From Saccharomycopsis fibuligera x Saccharomycopsis cf. fibuligera (Eukaryota; Ascomycota; Saccharomycetes; Ascoideales; Saccharomycopsidaceae), in NCBI GenBank assembly GCA_001936135.1, contig CP012816.1:1925501-1989500 (forward strand): a DNA stretch of 64,000 nucleotides, written 5' to 3'. Of the stretch, positions 42,309 through 49,502 are shown one piece after another. A program made the translations under genes and the position numbers. Position 1 is the first letter of the stretch, and each line of letters starts with the position of its first letter. The notes under the pieces are model-generated. The model was not told where the DNA came from and ran no database searches. It saw only the letters and a program-made list of their open reading frames with translations.

Positions 42309-42346
<38 letters not shown>
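42309..42346. repeat. (TA)n microsatellite
   Basis: Nineteen TA units, flanked by mixed TG/TA repeats from about 42259 to 42362. Confidence 0.95.
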
Positions 42347-42348
<2 letters not shown>

Positions 42349-42535
42349 TATATGTGTTTGTGTATATTCCCGTGCATGTGACATGCCTATACACACAGAG
42401 ACACTGTATGCATGCGGGCAGTTGTCGGTACAATGCGCCTGTTAGCACAACGGACAGGTTTCGCAGCCTTTTGCGCCGGCGGATCGCTGTGCACCAGCCG
42501 GCCAACCTGGACTGGGTGCGGAGGCGCTTGCGCTG

Positions 42536-42657
42536 TGCGGTGCGGTGCGGTACGGTGTGGCAAGGCATGGCATGGTATGCTGTGGTTTGGTTTGGCATGG
42601 TATGCTGTGTTTTGGTATGCTGTGTTTTGGTATGCTGTGGTTTGGCTTGGTATGTGC
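42536..42657. repeat. Degenerate G/T-rich tandem repeat, about 15-bp unit
   Basis: The unit TTTTGGTATGCTGTG recurs about four times with small changes, preceded by GCGGT and GGCAT units. All G is on one strand, so the array is strongly strand-skewed. Confidence 0.85.
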
Positions 42658-43358
42658 TGAGACTCTGCAAGCTCAGAATTCCAAGCTGCTTCCGGAAACT
42701 GCGATTAGAGTTTGATCTCGATCTAGGCGATCTTGATCTGGCGGCAATCTGGGCCCTGCTCACAATAGCTGCCAGGAGCGGTCCTCAAGAGGAGCGGAAT
42801 GGCGAATGGCGGCCGCCCGCCTTTGGCGAGCAGGCTAAGAGAAACAGACAGAAACTGGCAGAAACTGGCAGAGGCAACAAAAACGTCTAAAGCGACCACA
42901 CACACGAGAAAAGAATCAGGCGGTTTTCTGCTGGCGTCCTGCTCGTCCTGCTCGTCCCGCGAGAAGCGGTGCAGCGCAGTCACCGTTTAGATCGATGGCC
43001 CTCTGCTCCCAGCTCCCGGCTCCCAGCAGCTGTACTGCCAGCCAGTATCGCTGCGATATCCTGAAGGAAAATTTTTTTTATTTTATTTTATTTTTTTTTA
43101 TTTTTTATTTTTTTTTTTTTTTTCTCACTCTGTTTTGCTTTATTTATTTTTTCCAGTCGCATCCATCGTCTGCAACCTCCACTCGCACACATTTATATAA
43201 ATATCCTCTCGTAGCCTGCCGTCGTGTCTCGCAACTGGCGCAGCACAGGCACCTCCAGCCACTCAGCTCAGCACGCTCGTTGCCCCGTCCGCTACGCTTT
43301 AGTCACTTTGGTTTCTCTGCTTCACGCCAGCCATCCTTGCCACGTCCACACTCGCACG

Positions 43359-43405
<47 letters not shown>

Positions 43406-43417
43406 TCTTTCTCCTTC
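43359..43417. repeat. Pyrimidine (CT)n run
   Basis: A 59-nt all-pyrimidine run, mostly CT repeats, lies 75-130 bp upstream of the globin start codon. Such a tract is a likely promoter or leader element. Confidence 0.9.
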
Positions 43418-43490
43418 GTCCGCCCGCCCGCCGCCGCCGTCGCCGCCGCCGCCGCCGCCCAGCGCCCAGCGCCTAACACCACCAAAACAA

Positions 43491-44837
43491 ATGCCCATGT
43501 TTGCCTCCATGCTCGACCACTCGTCGTCTGCCAGAGCGCTCTCGACCACGACCTCCAGGGCCTCTGAGCTGAGCAGCCCGTTCTCCAGCTACACCAGCTA
43601 CGCCAGCTCCTCCGCACACACTCTCAGCACCGCCATGCACGCGCTCTCTCCAGCGCCCCAGAGGAAGCCCTCCCAGCAGAGCTTATCGAACAGCAGCGCC
43701 GTCTTCAGCGACAGCCTTCAACTCCAGCCGCAGACGTCGCTCCAGTCGTCTGCCCCGCTGTCGCTCCAGTTCCCCCTCCCGCCGTCCCCGCTAACTCCGA
43801 CCCTCAGGCTCACTTCGCACGAGATCAAGAAGCTCAAGTCGACCTGGAACCAGATGCTCAATGACATCTACGACGACAGCAGCAGCAGCAGCAGCAGCAC
43901 CGGCAGCGCCGACAGCAGTGACTCCAGCGACACCAGCCCAAATGCAGACGCAGACGCAGACGCCCGTGCCTCCTCCCTCCGCCGCAGCAAGCACCATGCC
44001 TCCGCCTCTCGCGCGGTCAGCTCAGGCGCCGCCTCCTCGCTCTTCTGCCGCCAGCTCTACATGAACTTGGTCTCCGAAAACCCAGAGCTCGACGACATGT
44101 TCCCCACCATCCTCCACCAAGCCAGCGCCTTCAGCGGCGTCATCACCATCGCCATCAACAGCCTCGAGAACTTGGGCATCTTGGATGACTACTTGTCCCA
44201 GATCGGCAGGCGCCACGCCCGGGTGCTCGGAATCGAAACCCACCACTTTGAGATGATGGCAGCCGCGTTGATAACCACCTTCGAGGACAGGTTTGGCGAG
44301 TACTTCACCTATGAGCTTGAGGATTTGTGGTTGCGCTTGTACCAGTACTTGGCCAACAAGTTGCTCGACAACTACACCGACGAGTACGTCATGGACGAAA
44401 ACGACAACGTGTTCTGCATCACCACCAGCGTGCCAAGTACCGCCGCCGCCAGCTCTGCTGCTTCCTTGCACAGCGCAGGCAGCGTCGCCTACCGCGCGAA
44501 GCCCGTGCGCCGGGCTGTGGGTGGCGCTGGCGCCGCCGCCACTGGCGCCGCCGGCGCGCGCCCCGACGAGCTAGCCAAGCTGGCCAAGCTGGGCAGCGAC
44601 GCCGAGAGCGTCTACTCAAACGACTCGTACTCGGTGAAGCAGAAAAGGTCGAAAGGCTCGCTAGACACCGTTCTCACTAAGGTGCTGTCGAACCAGAAGA
44701 GCAGCAGCAGCAACTCGCAAACCCAGAACCCGGGCCAAGACACCACCGCCGAAGATTTCAGCAACTTGAATGCGCTCAAGAAAAACAAACTCTCCAAGTT
44801 TTACAACTTCTACAAGCCAAAGACCGCAAGGGTGTGA
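43491..44837 (+). CDS. Long globin-domain protein with a Ser/Asp-rich insert
   Basis: Fungal single-domain globin, similar in type to Saccharomyces cerevisiae YNL234W, a heme-binding globin with a signalling-type role. I start at the ATG at 43491 (448 residues); an open frame reaches back to a GTG but only through the pyrimidine and GCC repeats. The globin fold begins at TSHEIKKLKSTWNQML (108-123) and continues at LFCRQLYMNL (184-193), DDMFPTILHQ, and SQIGRRHARVLG, where His242 is the expected proximal heme ligand. A 55-residue Ser/Asp-rich insert separates helix A from helix B. Tails of about 100 and 140 residues flank the domain. Third codon positions are overwhelmingly G or C, unlike most neighbours. 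Confidence 0.82.
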   Translation: MPMFASMLDHSSSARALSTTTSRASELSSPFSSYTSYASSSAHTLSTAMHALSPAPQRKPSQQSLSNSSAVFSDSLQLQPQTSLQSSAPLSLQFPLPPSPLTPTLRLTSHEIKKLKSTWNQMLNDIYDDSSSSSSSTGSADSSDSSDTSPNADADADARASSLRRSKHHASASRAVSSGAASSLFCRQLYMNLVSENPELDDMFPTILHQASAFSGVITIAINSLENLGILDDYLSQIGRRHARVLGIETHHFEMMAAALITTFEDRFGEYFTYELEDLWLRLYQYLANKLLDNYTDEYVMDENDNVFCITTSVPSTAAASSAASLHSAGSVAYRAKPVRRAVGGAGAAATGAAGARPDELAKLAKLGSDAESVYSNDSYSVKQKRSKGSLDTVLTKVLSNQKSSSSNSQTQNPGQDTTAEDFSNLNALKKNKLSKFYNFYKPKTARV

Positions 44838-45690
44838 GCCGGTTTCCCGGAGATGCCCTGGCTCCCTCCTGCCTTGCCAGTGTACTTATTTCGCAGTGCA
44901 GTTTTATCTTCCCAGCGTTGTGCCATCTTACCTCATATTTTCTCGCTGTTTTCTCGCTGTTTTCTCGCTGTTTCCTCCCCGCCACCCTTTCCTGTTTCGT
45001 TCTCATAGAAAACTGTTTTGGCCCTCTTATCGTGCTTTCTTTCTTCCCAAAGCTTTATTGCATTTTACTCCATCGCGGTCGGCAGCCTTTGGCAGGCTGG
45101 CTGCAAGATCATTTCGTTTCTCTACAAAAAGTTTCTCTTCTCCGTCTTTTCCTTCTTGTCACATAATGTTCACGCACACTTCTGCTCCGTCTTTAGATAG
45201 CCCAAGGTCGCTCCAAAGTGTGTCGACTCACGTAAGTTGCACTGCCAAAATGTGTAAGTGGCGTTTTAGCTGCAGCGGCGCCGTCAATGTTGGACATTCC
45301 TTTGCGCTTCTCAATTCCTGGATAGTGCGCCTGATGCAGCGGTGTCTAAGAACTGCTAACCGCACGCAGCACGGTTGGCGTGCGATGAGAAAAAATTTTT
45401 TTTTTTTTTTTTTTTTTTTTCAGATGCGGGCAGGCTTGCGTCAGTGTGTTGGTTGACCACCAGTAGCAGAGAGTAACGAGTATTATTGTAGTTGGAGCTG
45501 TAGTTTAAACACAAGCATAGCTGAGCTGAGAATTTCTGAGCAGAACTGAGTTGAGTTGAGCAGAGCTAAACTTGCCATTTGCCGTTGAGCTACGCTTGTA
45601 CTTTGCACGCGAGATAACAGCTCGGCTACTGAAAAAATCGCGGAGCGTCATTTGCAACATACACACAAGAACAGCTACCAATTATCAAAA
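44838..45690. other. Intergenic region between the globin gene and UTP25
   Basis: Composition falls from GC-rich toward balanced. It contains TTTTCTCGCTG repeats (about 44937-44970), a T25 run at 45396-45420 and a TGAG(C/T)-type repeat at about 45520-45570 just before UTP25. No gene is supported. Confidence 0.5.
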
Positions 45691-48294
45691 ATGGCATTCA
45701 ACAGAAACAGAAACAGAAACAGCAGTAGCATCAGAGGCAGAGCGCCACTGCACAACAACAAAAGAAAGCAGCCGGATCGCGATGGCACTGGGAGCGCCTC
45801 TGCCAGCGACGGCAACGGCTCCAAAAAGCCCAAATTTGGCCAGAATGGCAACGGGAAGGCAAAGTACGGTAGAAAGCAGCTTCGTCTGATCACGAGGCTC
45901 GGAAGAAGAAACAGCCCCGGGAGCTTTGCCCAAGATGATGACAATGACGGAGAAGAGGACCTCGACTTCGATGCTGCTGCCAATGGAGGGGACGTTGACT
46001 CCGGGGATGAGATCAACGGTGGCGCCGGTGGCGCCTCAGACGGTGAAGAGAGCACCTCCATTGGCAATGAGAACGATCCAAGGGAGGCGTATAATGCACT
46101 AATGGTGCTTTTGAATGCCGACCTGCAGAAGAAGCAGCAGAAAAAGAACAGGGACAAGCTCAGCGAAGAGGAAGAATTGCTTTTGCTGGAAAAAAAAGAA
46201 GAGCAAAGATCGGCTTATGCGGACAAGAAGGACCAAAAGAGCCAGTTGCAGAGATCGTTGATTGACGAAAAGCAAGGCGGGTTGGCTGATGCTGGCGAAG
46301 ACGACGACGAGGAAGGAAAGTTCGGGATTGAGGAAGTTGACGAAGAGGAAGAGGCAGCTCACACTAGGCAGGAAGACCAAGAAGACGCGCAAGATTACAG
46401 TGCGGATGACGATGAAGATGCTGAACAAGAGGGCGAAGGAAATGGAGGGTTGGCTGCTGATCCGTTTGAGTACCATATAACCAATCCCAAAGAAGAATTC
46501 ATCGACGGGTTGGATGAATTCCTACAAGCCAATCCCCGGGCCAAGTGGGAAACGTCAAAGGAAAACTTCAGAGACGAATCATACGTCAAGCTTGAACAGC
46601 TTCCGCCAAACAATTTCAGACTCGCTGCTCCGCCATCCGCCGCCAACACAAAGAACAAAAACAGCAAACTTTCAGATTTTAAAATCAAAAGCAAGGCTCT
46701 TGCTGCTTTTGAGAAAACTCAGCAGCAAGAGCAAGAGGACCTCACCAGCTTGCAAAAGCTCATTCTCGATCCGGTTTTCAACTACAAAGATCTAGTCCTC
46801 CCCTACCAATCCTACGCCAACGAAAGCGGTCTAAGGGACATTTACTGCTTGCACGCGGTGAACCATATTCTCAAGACCCGTGATCGCATCCTCAAAAACA
46901 ACTTGAAGCTCAGCAGCTTCAAAGAACAGCTCGAACAGGGACAAGCACAGCTTAGCGACGAGCCGGAGCTTCGTGACCAAAGTTTCAATAGACCCAAGGT
47001 GCTCGTGTTGTTGCCTACCAGAAAAGCATGCTATGAGGTTGTGAGTAAAATCATCAAAATTAGCGACTTGCTGACCGTTGAAAATAAGAAAAAGTTCATC
47101 ACTCAGTACTACTCCGAGGACACGGTACCGGAATACAAGCCTGATGATTTCAAGTACCTATTCAATGGCAACAGCAACGACTTCTTTTGCATGGGGGTAA
47201 AGTTCACGAGAAAGACATTGAAACTATACAGCGCCTTTGGCCAGTCTGACATAATCTTGGCCTCGCCATTGGGCTTGAAAACGATCTTGGAGAAAAAGGA
47301 CACAAGAAGCATCAATGCCAAAAAGAACAATAGCAACGATAGCAAAAGCAAAGAGTTTTTGAGTTCGATCGAAGTGTTGATTGTGGACCAGGCAAATTCT
47401 CTACAGTGGCAAAACTGGGCCAACGTGTCCTATGTGCTCAGACATGTGAATAAGATTCCCCAGCATTATGGCGATGACTTGGATTTCAGCCGTATAAAGA
47501 TGTGGGCCATTAATAACCGATTTAAGTACATCAGACAAAACTTGGTGTTTGCGAAGTTCTTGACTCCCGAGATTAATAACTTGATCAATGCTAGCCATTC
47601 CCTCAACATGTCGGGAAAAGTAAAATTCAAAAAGGATTTTCTCTCAGCTGATAAAAAGTATATTGGCGACACCAATAGCAACCAGACCATCGCTACCCCA
47701 GCAATCAGTCAGATCGTCTTTAAAGTAAAGCAGACTTTCAGCAGATTCGACTCAGAAGTTCCCAGCAGTGATCCAGACACCCGTTTCAATTTCTTCAAAA
47801 CGTTGATTGTGCCATTGCTAATGGAACAAACAGAAGAGCATGGCGAGCCTGGCGGCACTTTGGTTTACATTCCTGACTACGGCGACTACTTGCGCCTTAA
47901 ACAACATTTGCGATTCGAAACATCGGTAAATTTCTGCGCCGTGGACGAGTATGCCAGCCAGTCGAAGCTCACTAGATATCGCGAAGGGTTCAAAAACGGG
48001 AAATACAAAGTGATGCTTTACACGGAAAGATTACACCATTACAATCGGTTCGAGATCCAGGGCGTCAAGAATGTGGTGTTTTACAAAGTGCCTAGCGAGG
48101 AAAAATACTACACTGAGGTGGTGCTTAGATTCTTGGGCCACTCCATGATGAAGGAGGTGATCAAAGATATCGGCTTGAGTTACGTCAGAGTGTTGTATTC
48201 CAAGTGGGATGCGTTGATGTTGGAGAAGATTGTAGGTACCGAAAAAGCTCCTGTGTTGTGCTATGGTGCTAATGAGATTTATCAGTTCAAGTAA
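45691..48294 (+). CDS. UTP25: Utp25, small-subunit processome protein
   Basis: Nucleolar factor (human DEF/UTP25) required for early pre-18S rRNA processing. The ATG at 45691 gives 867 residues; an in-frame TTG upstream is ignored. An acidic, Lys-rich N-terminal third is followed by the helicase-like core: VLVLLPTRKACYEVV, GNSNDFFCMGVKFTRKTLKL, QSDIILASPLG, and IEVLIVDQANSLQWQN, where the DEAD-box motif is degenerate, as is normal for this non-catalytic family. The C-terminal half carries VMLYTERLHHYNRFEIQGVK and NVVFYKVPSEEKYY, nearly identical to the yeast protein, and ends EIYQFK. GC content is intermediate between the island and the rest of the window. Confidence 0.95.
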   Translation: MAFNRNRNRNSSSIRGRAPLHNNKRKQPDRDGTGSASASDGNGSKKPKFGQNGNGKAKYGRKQLRLITRLGRRNSPGSFAQDDDNDGEEDLDFDAAANGGDVDSGDEINGGAGGASDGEESTSIGNENDPREAYNALMVLLNADLQKKQQKKNRDKLSEEEELLLLEKKEEQRSAYADKKDQKSQLQRSLIDEKQGGLADAGEDDDEEGKFGIEEVDEEEEAAHTRQEDQEDAQDYSADDDEDAEQEGEGNGGLAADPFEYHITNPKEEFIDGLDEFLQANPRAKWETSKENFRDESYVKLEQLPPNNFRLAAPPSAANTKNKNSKLSDFKIKSKALAAFEKTQQQEQEDLTSLQKLILDPVFNYKDLVLPYQSYANESGLRDIYCLHAVNHILKTRDRILKNNLKLSSFKEQLEQGQAQLSDEPELRDQSFNRPKVLVLLPTRKACYEVVSKIIKISDLLTVENKKKFITQYYSEDTVPEYKPDDFKYLFNGNSNDFFCMGVKFTRKTLKLYSAFGQSDIILASPLGLKTILEKKDTRSINAKKNNSNDSKSKEFLSSIEVLIVDQANSLQWQNWANVSYVLRHVNKIPQHYGDDLDFSRIKMWAINNRFKYIRQNLVFAKFLTPEINNLINASHSLNMSGKVKFKKDFLSADKKYIGDTNSNQTIATPAISQIVFKVKQTFSRFDSEVPSSDPDTRFNFFKTLIVPLLMEQTEEHGEPGGTLVYIPDYGDYLRLKQHLRFETSVNFCAVDEYASQSKLTRYREGFKNGKYKVMLYTERLHHYNRFEIQGVKNVVFYKVPSEEKYYTEVVLRFLGHSMMKEVIKDIGLSYVRVLYSKWDALMLEKIVGTEKAPVLCYGANEIYQFK

Positions 48295-48648
48295 TGGTCT
48301 CTGCAAAGGGCTAGCTGGTTGGTTACGAGTGTCTGCTAGTAGCCAAGCACAAATGACAAACATTGAATTAAAGGACTAATAATACACGTATGGAAAATAT
48401 AGAAAAGTAGTGAATGACGAGAACGTAAGCTGGTGAAGGGAGAAGAAACCGAGCGCCAATCAAAAGACCGCACGCAGTAAGGTGATGCTGGCTCTGACAC
48501 ACAACTGTCTGAGCAACAACACTAGTTCGACATTGCTGGCAGTGGCAGCGGAGACCTGTGTGATCTTGGAAATACCTGAAAAAAAAAATCATCAGCAGCA
48601 ACCAACACCAAGCAAGGTTTCTACAACCTCAAATAACCCGCTCGTCCA
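48295..48648. other. Convergent region between UTP25 and KSH1
   Basis: About 350 bp of 3' flank. On the minus strand a T10 run followed by CAG at 48576-48590 looks like a splice acceptor and is followed by a 37-codon open stretch (48460-48573), discussed under findings. Confidence 0.4.
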
Positions 48649-48957
48649 CTAGCTTGTCAAATGCGATATCGCCATAATGATACAGCACAAAGACACGTAT
48701 GGGCTCAATCTCTCGCCGATTCTAGCAAACTTCCAAAAGATCCCCAATACGCCGCTTCTGTTTTTGTCAAGCACGGTAGGCACGGCAGAATGAATATAGG
48801 TGGAAGTGCAAATTAACAAAAGAATGACCTGCAACAACGCTTTGAAGTTGAAGAGGGCTGACTGGAAAGAACACGGTTAGCTTCTGACCGAAGGATAGCT
48901 AAATGCAAGAGCCAGCAAACGCTGGTGCCAAGGATAGTAACACTACACACATACCAT
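48649..48957 (-). CDS. KSH1: Ksh1/Kish (TMEM167), early secretory pathway membrane protein
   Basis: Tiny essential Golgi/ER membrane protein needed for early secretion. It is spliced: exon 1 is only the ATG (48955-48957), the intron is 48862-48954 (donor GTATGT, branch AAGCTAACC, acceptor CCAG), and exon 2 is 48649-48861. The 71-residue product starts MSALFNFKALLQVILLLICT and contains GIFWKFARIGERLSPYV, nearly identical to human TMEM167A and yeast Ksh1 (72 residues). Two membrane segments flank the conserved loop. It is easy to miss because the start codon is separated from the rest by an intron. It is convergent with UTP25. Confidence 0.95.
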
Positions 48958-49491
48958 TGTGGATGCTGTCTTGCTGGGCTGTGAATTGGACAGTGTGTTT
49001 GGTGGATGCTTATGGCCATCTATACATGTCCCTAAGGGTGGTGTATCAGTGTTTTGCAGTCGGTGATTTTGCTTTACAGCGGGATCGTTTGTGTTACCCG
49101 CACAAATATCACATACATGCTGTGCACAGCACTTCCTATTGCGGCAAGCCAAAAAATAACGAGGTTTGCAAGAATCTTGGTTGCTGCCCAAAGTAGCAGA
49201 AAACAAATCATAAAAAGCGTCTTAATTTGCTATTCGAACCTTCCATTTCGGTAGTACTGTTGATAGAGTCGTTTTGCTCGGTCAAAAGAACCATATGGAC
49301 CATGTTATACGCTCTGCACTGCACGTTAGAAGCCCCCGCAGTTGGGGGTTAGCTAATTAATTACTTGGTCAATGACAGACCCTTAGACGGCGCATTTGGA
49401 AATCTGGCGATGTCTTACTCGTTTAACTGCTAAATTACTTTCACAGCTCACATCCAAACTATAGTTCCCTAACCCAGAATGCCTGTGTCCA
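48958..49491. promoter_or_regulatory. Divergent region between KSH1 and the dehydrogenase-like gene
   Basis: About 530 bp holding both promoters. Near its end an upstream ATG at 49479 opens an 8-codon frame that ends at 49502, inside the dehydrogenase-like coding region. Short open frames on both strands elsewhere lack any similarity. Confidence 0.45.
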
Positions 49492-49502
49492 ATGTCTGCT
49501 GA
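49479..49502 (+). promoter_or_regulatory. Upstream ORF overlapping the dehydrogenase-like start
   Basis: An ATG 13 bases upstream opens an out-of-frame 7-residue peptide whose TGA lies inside the main coding region. If transcripts start upstream of 49479, it would lower translation of the main frame. Confidence 0.35.

Larger units (their letters stand above)
41542..43490. other. GC-rich intergenic region with simple repeats
   Basis: Nearly 2 kb of very GC-rich DNA (49 of 60 bases in 41581-41640) between tRNA-Lys and the globin gene. It contains perfect small hairpins (GTCAGC-TTCT-GCTGAC near 41668 and GGCTGC-TTTTT-GCAGCC near 41744), an AT microsatellite, a 15-bp G/T repeat, T-rich DNA at 43070-43125, and a pyrimidine run. 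Open frames exist on both strands but consist of translated repeats and have no family similarity. It probably includes the promoter of the globin gene. Confidence 0.6.

Noticed and set aside
42197-42763. A 188-codon minus-strand frame in the GC island
   Set aside because: It translates the TA and G/T repeats into Tyr-Ile and His-Thr runs, with no conserved part.
42354-42890. A 178-codon plus-strand frame in the GC island
   Set aside because: Stop codons are rare in GC-rich DNA; the frame crosses tandem repeats and resembles no family.
43224-43490. N-terminal extension of the globin gene through the pyrimidine run
   Set aside because: It would need a GTG start and consists of translated CT and GCC repeats.
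49225-49250. GGTTCGAAT on the minus strand, resembling a Pol III B box
   Set aside because: No T-stem pairing, A box or cloverleaf around it.
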